Notes under the pieces: generated by a model
Database searches by the model: none
Told to the model about the DNA's origin: nothing
What the model saw: the letters and a program-made list of their open reading frames with translations, nothing else
Part shown: piece by piece, positions 36,064 through 43,425 of the stretch
Layout: every line of letters begins with the position of its first letter
How positions within the stretch are numbered: position 1 is the first letter of the stretch
Position numbers and translations under genes: made by a program
Assembly: GCF_003312875.1 (NCBI RefSeq)
Contig: NZ_CP015163.1
Coordinates: 8,060,001-8,124,000 of the forward strand
Reading direction: 5' to 3'
From: Amycolatopsis albispora
GTDB taxonomy: Bacteria; Actinomycetota; Actinomycetes; Mycobacteriales; Pseudonocardiaceae
DNA: 64,000 nucleotides

Positions 36064-36807
36064 GTGAGCGGAACGGTGGTGGTCCTCGGCGGCCGCAGTG
36101 AGATCGGGCTCGCGGTGGCCGAACGGCTGGTCGCGGGCGGTGCCCGGACGGTGGTGCTGGCCGCGCGGCGCAGTGGCGACCTCGGCGAGCAGGAAGCCCG
36201 GTTGCGTGAGGCCGGTGCCACCACGGTGGACCGCGTCGAGTTCGACGCCGACGACGTGGCCCGGCACCGCGAGGTGCTCGACGGCATCGTCGAACGGCAC
36301 GGCGAACTGGGCGTGGTGGTCACCGCGTTCGGCATCCTCGGTGACCAGCGGCGCGCCGAAGCCCACGCGGACCACGCGCTGGAGATCGTGCACACCGACT
36401 ACGTCGCGCACGTCTCGGTGCTGACCGAGCTGGCGAACCTGCTGCGGGCGCAACGCGGCGGCAGCCTGGTGGTGTTCTCGTCGGTCGCCGGGGTGCGCGT
36501 GCGGCGGGCGAACTACGTCTACGGCTCGGCGAAGGCCGGGCTCGACGGTTTCGCCAGCGGTCTCGCCGACGCGCTGGCGGGCAGCGGCGTGCGGCTGCTG
36601 CTGGTCCGGCCGGGGTTCGTGGTCGGCAGGATGACCGAGGGCATGGACCCGGCGCCGTTCTCCAGCACCCCGGACCAGGTCGCCGACGCCACGGTGAAGG
36701 CGTTGCGCAGGGGCCGCGGTGAGGTGTGGGTGCCGGGCGTGCTGCGGCCGGTGTTCTTCGTGATGCGTCACCTGCCGCGCGCGATCTGGCGGCGCCTGCC
36801 CCGCTAG
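36064..36807 (+). CDS. dprE2: Decaprenylphosphoryl-2-keto-ribose reductase, DprE2-like SDR
   Basis: This 247-residue short-chain dehydrogenase resembles mycobacterial DprE2 throughout. It has GGRSEIGLAVAERL as the cofactor motif, VTAFGILGD, the catalytic Ser in VVFSSVAG, the catalytic pair in YVYGSAKAGLDGF, and the family-typical C-terminus VFFVMRHLPRAIWRRLP. DprE2 uses NADH to reduce the 2-keto sugar made by DprE1, giving decaprenylphosphoryl-arabinose for cell-wall arabinan. The C-terminal HLPRxIxRxLP segment is shared with the Mycobacterium enzyme and separates it from generic SDRs. DprE1 is usually adjacent but is absent here. Arabinan fits a Pseudonocardiaceae host. The GTG start has only a weak ribosome site. 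Confidence 0.85.
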   Translation: MSGTVVVLGGRSEIGLAVAERLVAGGARTVVLAARRSGDLGEQEARLREAGATTVDRVEFDADDVARHREVLDGIVERHGELGVVVTAFGILGDQRRAEAHADHALEIVHTDYVAHVSVLTELANLLRAQRGGSLVVFSSVAGVRVRRANYVYGSAKAGLDGFASGLADALAGSGVRLLLVRPGFVVGRMTEGMDPAPFSSTPDQVADATVKALRRGRGEVWVPGVLRPVFFVMRHLPRAIWRRLPR

Positions 36808-36817
36808 GGCAGCTCGG

Positions 36818-37564
36818 TCAGGTGAGCCGCCGGCGCAGTTCGATCAGCCTGCGGATGCCCTGGCCGACGTGGGCTTCGGCGCGGGCCCTGGCCAGTTCGC
36901 CGTCGCCGTTCTCGATCGCGGTCAGGATGCCGCTGTGCTGCTCGACCGCCGAGCCGAGGTCCGGGTTGTCCCCGCACACCGGTAGCCACAGCAGCTCCCC
37001 GATCTCACCCTGCAGTGTGATCTCGTCACGCGTCAGCCGATGGGATTGCGCCGCCGCCGCGATGCCGACGTGGAACCGCGCGTCGGCCCGCCGCCGCTCG
37101 CCGATCGTGCTGGCCATCGCCAGGTGTGAGACCAGCTTGCCGAGCACCGTGCACTGCTCCGGCCCGGCGCGCTCGGCCGCCAGCTTCGCCGCCGCGCCGG
37201 ACACCGCCGCCTGGTGGTCGCCGATCTCCCGCAGCTCGTGCGGGCACAGCTCACCGAGCAGCGCGCGCATGCGCGTCGCCGACGGTTCGCCCGGCGTGCG
37301 CACAAAACTGCCGCCGCCGCGGCCTCGCCGGGTCTCCAGCAAACCCTGATCACGCAAGGCGGACAGCGCCTCGCGAAGCGTCACCGTGGACACCCGCAGC
37401 GACTCCGCCAGCACCGACTCGCTGGGCAGCTGCTCACCGTCGGTGATCAGGCCGAGCCCGATCGCCCTGCCGATCCGCCTGGCCACCACCTCCACCCGGC
37501 CGCCGTCGTGCAACGGGCCGAAGATCACCTGCCGCGGCGGTCCGGTCAAGCCCTGCGCACTCAC
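36818..37564 (-). CDS. GntR/FadR-family transcriptional regulator
   Basis: This 248-residue regulator has an N-terminal winged helix (IGLGLITDGEQLPSESVLAE, then STVTLREALSALRDQGLLETRRGRGGG at about 40-85) and an all-helical FCD ligand-binding domain (about 100-240). The FCD domain includes RRRADARFHVGIAAAAQ and the C-terminal EQHSGILTAIENGDGELARARAEAHV, whose His residues normally hold a metal. Such proteins repress catabolic or transport genes until a carboxylate ligand binds. The GTG start was chosen from the strong AAGGAGGAA site 7 nt upstream. It is divergent from the M23 peptidase gene and convergent, 10 bp apart, with DprE2. Its target is unknown; no catabolic operon is adjacent. Confidence 0.9.
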   Translation of the reverse strand: MSAQGLTGPPRQVIFGPLHDGGRVEVVARRIGRAIGLGLITDGEQLPSESVLAESLRVSTVTLREALSALRDQGLLETRRGRGGGSFVRTPGEPSATRMRALLGELCPHELREIGDHQAAVSGAAAKLAAERAGPEQCTVLGKLVSHLAMASTIGERRRADARFHVGIAAAAQSHRLTRDEITLQGEIGELLWLPVCGDNPDLGSAVEQHSGILTAIENGDGELARARAEAHVGQGIRRLIELRRRLT

Positions 37565-37571
37565 CCGCCCG

Positions 37572-37580
37572 TTCCTCCTT
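37572..37580 (-). promoter_or_regulatory. Strong ribosome site fixing the GntR gene start
   Basis: On the minus strand AAGGAGGAA precedes the GTG at 37564 by 7 nt, close to the ideal complement of 16S rRNA. It excludes the long in-frame extension up to 37885, which lacks any such site. Confidence 0.75.
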
Positions 37581-37730
37581 CCCGGCCGGGGCGAAGGTAG
37601 CCAGCGGGGCTTAGAGAAACCTTGGGCGCGCCATCGTGCCTGGTCACGCGCTTGTACGCGATTTATGCGCGGTTTGTCGATGCTGTCCACCGGCGCCGGG
37701 GTGCACCCGGTGCGAGGAGAAGGGACCCCG

Positions 37731-38633
37731 ATGAGAGCCAGACGTGTGCTCGCCGCCGGTTTCGGACTGCTGATGGGACTGGCCGGCGTGGTCGCCACCG
37801 CCGCACCCGCTTCGGCCGCGGGACCGCGGCCCAACTTCCAGCTCCCCTTCCCGTGCAACCAGTCGTGGAACGGGGACAACGACAACTCCAGCGCCCACCG
37901 CGCTTACGAGATCGACTTCAACCGCGGCAGCACCCCGGGTGCCGACCTCGGTGACACCATCGTGGCCGCGGCCGCTGGCAAGGTGGTCATCTCCGCGCAC
38001 CAGGGCTCGGCCAACGGCTACGGCAACCTGGTCAAGATCGACCACGGTGGCGGCTGGTCCACCTACTACGCCCACCTGCAGACCCGGTCGGTGGCGGTCG
38101 GCGCGCAGGTCGCCCAGGGCCAGAAGATCGGCACCCTTGGCAACACCAGCAAGCCGGGCAACAACATCAGCCCGCACCTGCACTACGAGGTCCGCACCAC
38201 GGACAGCTCGTACCCGTCGAACATCCAGAAGGCCTACTTCAACGGCGTGGTCTTCGGTTACCCGAACCAGACGCTGACCTCGAAGAACACCTGCAGTGGC
38301 GGCGGGAACCCGAACCCGTACGAACCGGTGGAGGTCTGCGGTACCGGATACAAGGTGATCGACCAGCAGGAACTGGGCACTGCCGCGACGGCGTACCTGC
38401 TCTACAACGGTTCCGCCAACTGCGTCACCACGATCAAGAAGACCAGCGTCGGCACGGCCAGCGCCACCTCGGCCTTTCTCGAGGTCCAAGGCGAGGCACG
38501 CAAGACCGACAGCGGCAGCTTCGAGTACTACGCCGGGCCGGTGAGCGCGTCCGCGCCGGCGAAGTGCGTCAAGTGGGGCGGGTCCGCGGGCAGCAACTCC
38601 TACGAAAGTCCGTTCGAACACTGCGGGGCATGA
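37731..38633 (+). CDS. Secreted M23-family metallopeptidase
   Basis: This 300-residue exported protein starts with a clear signal peptide (MRARRVLAAGFGLLMGLAGV, cleavage near ASAAGP). The LytM/M23 domain spans about 45-185, with zinc ligands in HRAYEIDF and SPHLHYEV, and QIGTLGNT-like beta turns (KIGTLGNTSKPG). This fold cuts peptidoglycan cross-bridges or secreted protein substrates. A C-terminal region of about 100 residues after a Gly/Asn linker (GGGNPNPYEPVEVCGTGY) carries paired cysteines and is probably a cell-wall or substrate binding module. The ATG follows a GAGGAGAAGGG site. The sialidase gene starts only 7 bp downstream, so the two exported hydrolases are likely co-expressed. Confidence 0.9.
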   Translation: MRARRVLAAGFGLLMGLAGVVATAAPASAAGPRPNFQLPFPCNQSWNGDNDNSSAHRAYEIDFNRGSTPGADLGDTIVAAAAGKVVISAHQGSANGYGNLVKIDHGGGWSTYYAHLQTRSVAVGAQVAQGQKIGTLGNTSKPGNNISPHLHYEVRTTDSSYPSNIQKAYFNGVVFGYPNQTLTSKNTCSGGGNPNPYEPVEVCGTGYKVIDQQELGTAATAYLLYNGSANCVTTIKKTSVGTASATSAFLEVQGEARKTDSGSFEYYAGPVSASAPAKCVKWGGSAGSNSYESPFEHCGA

Positions 38634-38640
38634 GTTCCAA

Positions 38641-40509
38641 ATGAAGTCACTGGGGGCGAAGAAGAACCGGCCGGGTCTGCTCACCGAGCTGACCCTGTTG
38701 CCGGCGTTGGTCATGGGGTCGCTGGTGGCCACCCCGGCGAGCACCGCTTCGGCGGTCGCCGAGGTGGCCAGCACGCCCGTCTACCAGGAGCGGTCGGAGG
38801 GTTACGACTGCTTCCGGATCCCGGCGGTGGTGCGGGCGGGCAACGGTGACCTGCTCGCGTTCGCCGAAGGGCGCAACGGTGGCGCGAAGTTCTGCGCCGA
38901 CGCGGGCGACATCGACCTGGTCTACAAGCGGTCCACCGACGGCGGGAAGTCGTGGGGACCGCTGAAGGTGGTCATCGAGGGCCACGGCGACACCAAGGGC
39001 AACCCGGTGCCGATCGTGGTCCCCGGCACCAGCCGGATCGTGCTGCTGTCGACCTACGAATGCGTGAAGGCACCCGACTGCGGCCGCAAGCCGCGGGTGT
39101 CGATCAGCAACGACCACGGGGTCACCTGGTCGGCGCCGCGGGAGATCACCCAGGAACTGGGGTTCGGCACCCCGCCGCCGTGGCTGGCGACGGGACCGTC
39201 GCACGGCATCGTGCTCACCCGGGGGGAGCACGAGGGCAGGCTGGTCGCCGGGCTGAACTACTCGATCGGGAGCGCGCACTCCGGTGCGCTGATCTACAGC
39301 GACGACCAGGGCGCCACCTGGCGCCGCGGTGCCACCGACACCCCGGCGGCCGGGCTGAAACCGCAGGAGATCAGCCCGGTGGAGCTGGCCGACGGCCGGG
39401 TCTACGCGGCCGCGCGCAATGACTGGAACAGTTCCGGTGACCGGTGCGCCAACCAGGGCAGGGACAACCGCGCGTACGCGATCAGCTCCGACGGCGGCGG
39501 CACCTTCTCGAAGAAGTTCACCTTCGAGCCGGACCTGATCACGCCGCCGGTGCAGGGCGCCACGGCCCGGCTGCGCGCGGTCGACGACGGCTCGCGGTAC
39601 AACCGCATCCTGTTCAGCGGACCGTCCACATGCGACAGGCGCAAGGAGCTGCGGGTGCGGTCCTCCTACGACGAGGGCGCGAACTGGCAGTCACCGGGTG
39701 TGCTGGTGTGGGGCCAGGACGCGGCCTACTCCGACATGGTGCAGCTCGACGGCCGCAACACCGGCCTGCTGTTCGAAGCGGGACCCGAGATGAACGCCAA
39801 CGCGTCGATCCGCTGGGCCGTGCTGTCCGAAGCGTCACTGGGCCTGCCCGACGGCAACACCGCCGGGTTGCCGGTGACACCCGACCTCACCGGCGGTAAC
39901 CACGCCTATCTGCGCGGCGGCGCGGCCTTGGGCACCGGCCGCTTCGGCAAGGCGGTGGCCCTGGACGGCAAGGACGACTACCTGCAACTCCCGTTCGCCG
40001 AGGCGCTGGCCACCGGCGGTGGTGACTTCACCTGGTCCGGCTGGTTCAACTACGGCACCTCGACCGCCGGTCAGTCCCTGCTGTGGGCCTACAACCAGGG
40101 CGAGGGTTTTTCACAGGTCTGGTTGCGGGCCGAGCCCGGCAGCAACCGCATCCGCGCGCACCTGGAGAACGGGCCGACCGGTTCCGTCACCGTGGAGGCA
40201 CCCGGGGCGCGGAACGACAAGCAGTGGCACCACTTCGCGCTGAGCCGGTCCGGTGGCACGGCTTCGCTGTACCTGGACGGCAAGCTCGCCGCGTCGGCTT
40301 CCGGGCTGACCGGTTCGGTGAGCCCCGGCCGCCCGTTCTTCATCCACCTCGGGCAGCGGCTGGACGGCCAGTACCGGCTGCACGGCTCGCTCGACGAGAT
40401 CCGGCTGTACGGGCGTGCGCTGACCACCGCGGAAATCGCCGCGCTGGCAACGGGTTCCGGCACCGGCTCGGGACTTCGGCTGCATTTGCCGCTTGAGGTG
40501 ACCGGGTAG
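38641..40509 (+). CDS. Secreted exo-alpha-sialidase with C-terminal LamG domain
   Basis: This 622-residue protein has a signal peptide (cleavage near STASAVAEVAS) and a six-bladed sialidase domain at about 45-400. It contains the FRIP arginine motif (CFRIPAVV), a general-acid Asp region (ADAGDIDLVYKRS), several Asp boxes (STDGGKSWG, SNDHGVTWS, SDDQGATWR, SYDEGANWQ), the catalytic Glu region KPQEISPVEL and the nucleophile Tyr region DAAYSDMVQL. Residues about 415-620 form a LamG/concanavalin-like domain (DGKDDYLQLPF, FTWSGWFNYG, WHHFALSRSG, LYLDGKLAAS, LDEIRLYGRAL) that would bind glycans. It resembles the large sialidase of Micromonospora. The expected role is removal of sialic acid from host or soil glycoconjugates. 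It follows the M23 gene by 7 bp. Confidence 0.93.
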   Translation: MKSLGAKKNRPGLLTELTLLPALVMGSLVATPASTASAVAEVASTPVYQERSEGYDCFRIPAVVRAGNGDLLAFAEGRNGGAKFCADAGDIDLVYKRSTDGGKSWGPLKVVIEGHGDTKGNPVPIVVPGTSRIVLLSTYECVKAPDCGRKPRVSISNDHGVTWSAPREITQELGFGTPPPWLATGPSHGIVLTRGEHEGRLVAGLNYSIGSAHSGALIYSDDQGATWRRGATDTPAAGLKPQEISPVELADGRVYAAARNDWNSSGDRCANQGRDNRAYAISSDGGGTFSKKFTFEPDLITPPVQGATARLRAVDDGSRYNRILFSGPSTCDRRKELRVRSSYDEGANWQSPGVLVWGQDAAYSDMVQLDGRNTGLLFEAGPEMNANASIRWAVLSEASLGLPDGNTAGLPVTPDLTGGNHAYLRGGAALGTGRFGKAVALDGKDDYLQLPFAEALATGGGDFTWSGWFNYGTSTAGQSLLWAYNQGEGFSQVWLRAEPGSNRIRAHLENGPTGSVTVEAPGARNDKQWHHFALSRSGGTASLYLDGKLAASASGLTGSVSPGRPFFIHLGQRLDGQYRLHGSLDEIRLYGRALTTAEIAALATGSGTGSGLRLHLPLEVTG

Positions 40510-40540
40510 CGCACCGCTAGGCTCCTCCCAGACGTTCACG

Positions 40541-42049
40541 GTGCTTCCCCGGAAAAAGCGCCGTCTGGGAGGAACTTTGCGTAGTTCAGTCAGGTTCGGC
40601 GCGGCCGCGGTGCTGGCGCCCTTGGTCCTCGCCTTGGTACCGGGGGTGGCCACCGCGGCACCTCCCGTGGAATGGGAGACCTGCGCCGGTTCGGCGACCG
40701 GCGAGTGCGCCACCATCGAGGTTCCCATCGACTGGGCCGATCCGGCGGAAGGCAGTTTCCAGCTGGCCATCGGCCGTTTGCCCGCTCGTGACCAAAGCAA
40801 GCGCATCGGCGTGTTGTTCGTCGCGCCCGGCGGACCCGGTGGGTCCGGCATCGACCAGTACGTGCTCAACCCCGGAATTCCCGAAGACAGCCCGCTGCGC
40901 GAACGGTTCGACATCGTCAGCTTCGACCAGCGCGGGGTCAAGCGCAGCAACGAAGTCCGCTGCACGCAGGAACTGCTCGACCAGCGACCGGCCGAATTCC
41001 CGGAAACCGAAGCGGAATACCAGCAGCTGCTCGACTACAACCGCCGTCTCGGCGAGGACTGCCGCGAGCTGACCGGCGCCGTCTTCGACCACGTGGACAC
41101 CGCCAGCGTGGTCCGCGACATCGACGCCATCCGCGCCGCGCTCGGCGAGGAGAAGCTCAGCTTCTACGGCGCTTCCTACGGCACGCAGGTCGGCCAGCAG
41201 TACGCCGAGCTGTTCGGCGGCCGTGTGCGTGCGATGACCATTGATTCCAATATGGACCACAGCATCACGTCGGGCGCGAAGTACATCGAGACGGCGAGCG
41301 CCGACCTCGAAGGCTCGTTCCACGCCTTCGCCGACTGGTGTGCCAGGACGCCGGACTGCGCGCTGAACGGCAAGAGCGTGCGCCGGGTGTGGACCGAGGT
41401 CCACGCGAAAGCCGAGGCCGGGCAGCTGCCGGTGACCGCGGAGGAACTACGCGGTGAACTGATGAGCGGCATGTATTCGCCGGAAAAGCAGTGGTTCCCG
41501 CTCGCGGCGAGGCTGGCCGAACTCGCGGACGGCACCGGCCCGCTGGCGCCGGCGGGTGAGCCGAAGGGCGAGACCGGGCAGAACTCGTACCAGGCGATCT
41601 GGTGCCAGGACTGGAAATGGCAGGTCAGCGGCATCGGTGAACTGCGCCGCTACGCCGAACGCGCCAACCGCGTTGCGCCCTACACCCGCATTTCACCGTT
41701 CTGGAGCGACGTGACCAGCTGCCTCGGCTGGCCGGCGGAGGTGCGCAACCCGCAGCACCGCCTCGACGTGCGTGACGCGCCGAAGATCCTGCTCACCAAG
41801 GCGAAGTACGACGTGGCCACCCCGCGTGCCTGGAACTACGAGGTGGCGCGGCAGCTGCGGAACTCCGCGCTGCTGGAGTACGACGGCATCGGGCACGGCC
41901 AGTTCCGGCGGAGCACCTGCGTCCGCGAACACGTGGAGAACTACCTGGTGTCGCTGAAAACCCCCGCTCCGGGGGCGCGGTGCGCGGCGGTCTGGCCGAC
42001 GGCGCCGTCGGCCACCGCGGAGGCCGACGTCGTCCGGCCCACCCACTAG
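40541..42049 (+). CDS. Exported Tap-like alpha/beta hydrolase (tripeptidyl aminopeptidase family)
   Basis: This 502-residue protein has a twin-basic, hydrophobic export signal (RKKRRLGGTLRSS, then AAAVLAPLVLALVPGVATA). The alpha/beta hydrolase core shows an HG-type oxyanion loop (VAPGGPGGSGIDQY), the FDQRGVKRS strand, the nucleophile in YGASYGTQVGQQY, and a C-terminal TAP-like domain with the acid in KAKYDVATP and the His in GIGHGQF. These enzymes cut N-terminal tripeptides or act as proteases and esterases outside the cell. The GTG at 40541 gives a complete signal peptide. A TTG at 40577 has a GGGAGGAA site just upstream and would give a shorter N-terminus; both are possible. A strong hairpin terminator follows. 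Confidence 0.9.
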   Translation: MLPRKKRRLGGTLRSSVRFGAAAVLAPLVLALVPGVATAAPPVEWETCAGSATGECATIEVPIDWADPAEGSFQLAIGRLPARDQSKRIGVLFVAPGGPGGSGIDQYVLNPGIPEDSPLRERFDIVSFDQRGVKRSNEVRCTQELLDQRPAEFPETEAEYQQLLDYNRRLGEDCRELTGAVFDHVDTASVVRDIDAIRAALGEEKLSFYGASYGTQVGQQYAELFGGRVRAMTIDSNMDHSITSGAKYIETASADLEGSFHAFADWCARTPDCALNGKSVRRVWTEVHAKAEAGQLPVTAEELRGELMSGMYSPEKQWFPLAARLAELADGTGPLAPAGEPKGETGQNSYQAIWCQDWKWQVSGIGELRRYAERANRVAPYTRISPFWSDVTSCLGWPAEVRNPQHRLDVRDAPKILLTKAKYDVATPRAWNYEVARQLRNSALLEYDGIGHGQFRRSTCVREHVENYLVSLKTPAPGARCAAVWPTAPSATAEADVVRPTH

Positions 42050-42052
42050 AAC

Positions 42053-42093
42053 ACCGTGAGCGCGCGGGCAAGTGGTGCCCGCGCGCTCACGGT
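42053..42093. terminator. Perfect 18-bp hairpin between convergent genes
   Basis: Arms at 42053-42070 (ACCGTGAGCGCGCGGGCA) and 42076-42093 pair perfectly around a 5-nt AGTGG loop. The hairpin fills the 50 bp between the stop codons of the Tap-like hydrolase and the convergent SH3 protein. No clear T-tract is present on either side, as is common for actinobacterial terminators. It should act on both strands. Confidence 0.85.
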
Positions 42094-42099
42094 TTCAGC

Positions 42100-43344
42100 T
42101 CAGGCGCACTTGGGCGCGATGGGGTTGTCGGAGCCGGTGTAGACGTAGGTGTCGGAGATGTAGTGACCCGGGCCGATCCGGTTCCAGATGTTGCTGGTGC
42201 CGTAGGTCCCGGTGACCGTCTCACCCTCGACGTAGCATTCGATGAGCACCTTGGCCTTGTTCGCGGCGAGCCCCTTGATGGCGGCCGTGGTGCTGGCGCT
42301 CGCGCGCACGTTCATCGGGTCACCCGCGGTGTTCACCGTGCCGCTCGGGCCGGAACCGGTCCACAGGTAGGAAACGTTGACCCACGAGTTGTCGCTGAGC
42401 TTGAGCCCGTCCCAGAAGGTGCCGTCGGCCAGGTCGATGCCTGCCGGGTTGCCCACCTTGCGGCCGAACTCGTCGCGGCCGCCGTTGTAGCCGTCCTGGT
42501 AGGCCGCCTGCGCCTCGGGCTTGCCCTGCGGCAGGTTCTTCCACATCTGGCGCGTGGCCGACGGGTTCCAGTAGTCGTCCTTGGTGTTCCACGGGCCGAC
42601 GTCCCAGACCGGCGCGTATTCGCAGCGGGTGCCGTCGGTCTTGCACACGCGCACGCTGTAGTTGCCGGTGTTCTTCGGGGCCAGCGAGCGGCCGGACGGC
42701 AGCGCGACGAAGTGGTCGCGCGACTTGATCACGTGGCCGTTGGCGGTGGTGCCGCCGACCAGGCCCTCACGGGTGGCGAAAACCTTGTAGGTGAGCGGCG
42801 CCGCGGCGACGTCGGCGCGCGGCTGCGGGCCCTCGTCCGCGGTCAGCCGGACGTTCGAGACCGACGGCGCCGCGGCGGAATCCTTGGTGTACAGGCCGAT
42901 CCGGACCTGGACGGTGGTCACCGGCGCGCTCAGCACGGCCGGTTCGGCCGCGGCGGGGGTCCACTCGGTCCAGTCCTCGCCGCCGAGGTGGCCGCGCACG
43001 TCCACGTCGACCGCGGCACCGGCGGGCACGTTCGCCGTCAGCTCGGCGGTGACCCGGTTGGCCGGCTTGCTCAGCGCCCGCTCGCCGACGACCAGGTAGC
43101 CCTCGCTGATCGGCTGGTCCGGCTTGCGCTTCCAGGCCGGGTCGGCCAGCGCGAGCGCGTCGCCGGCGTAGGCCACGTTCAGGTCGTTGTCGTCCACAGA
43201 GGACAGTGGGACGGTCCATTGGTCCGCGGGCAGCGGGGCCGCGTTCAGCGGGGTCGCCGAGAGCAGCAGCGCGATCGGGGCGGACAACGCCACCGCGATG
43301 CGCGTCCCGCGTCTGCGTCCCGCGAACTTCGAGGTCCGGACCAT
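42100..43344 (-). CDS. Secreted protein with C-terminal bacterial SH3 domain
   Basis: This 414-residue exported protein starts with GRRRGTRIAVALSAPIALLLS and a cleavage site near LNAAPLP. Residues about 35-185 form a beta-rich unit typical of peptidoglycan amidase-associated sequences (WTEWTPAAAEPAVLSAPVTT and VQVRIGLYTKDS). Residues about 190-320 include GLVGGTTANGHVIKSRDHFVALP and CKTDGTRCEYAPVWDVGPWN, resembling a double-psi barrel secreted domain. Residues about 335-414 are an SH3b domain (GTVNTAGDPMNVRASASTTAA, then YISDTYVYTGSDNPIAPKC). The SH3b part is a close relative of the small SH3 protein at 46538. A GGGAGG site precedes the ATG. It is probably a cell-wall binding or wall-active protein. 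Its catalytic nature, if any, is not clear. Confidence 0.78.
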   Translation of the reverse strand: MVRTSKFAGRRRGTRIAVALSAPIALLLSATPLNAAPLPADQWTVPLSSVDDNDLNVAYAGDALALADPAWKRKPDQPISEGYLVVGERALSKPANRVTAELTANVPAGAAVDVDVRGHLGGEDWTEWTPAAAEPAVLSAPVTTVQVRIGLYTKDSAAAPSVSNVRLTADEGPQPRADVAAAPLTYKVFATREGLVGGTTANGHVIKSRDHFVALPSGRSLAPKNTGNYSVRVCKTDGTRCEYAPVWDVGPWNTKDDYWNPSATRQMWKNLPQGKPEAQAAYQDGYNGGRDEFGRKVGNPAGIDLADGTFWDGLKLSDNSWVNVSYLWTGSGPSGTVNTAGDPMNVRASASTTAAIKGLAANKAKVLIECYVEGETVTGTYGTSNIWNRIGPGHYISDTYVYTGSDNPIAPKCA

Positions 43345-43396
43345 GCCGGCCTCCCTTCCACCAGGTGGGGAATTCGGTCAGCCGAAGTCTGGGGAA

Positions 43397-43407
43397 GTGG
43401 TGTACAC
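43397..43407. promoter_or_regulatory. GTGGTGTACAC motif before the large SH3 gene
   Basis: GTGGTGTACAC, containing the palindrome GTGTACAC, lies 53 bp upstream of the SH3 protein start and just past the stop of the AfsR-type regulator. Related GTGGT and GTAC half-sites occur before the small SH3 gene at 46493-46519. It is a candidate binding site for the regulator encoded between the two SH3 genes. Confidence 0.35.
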
Positions 43408-43425
43408 GATCGATACAAAGGAAAG

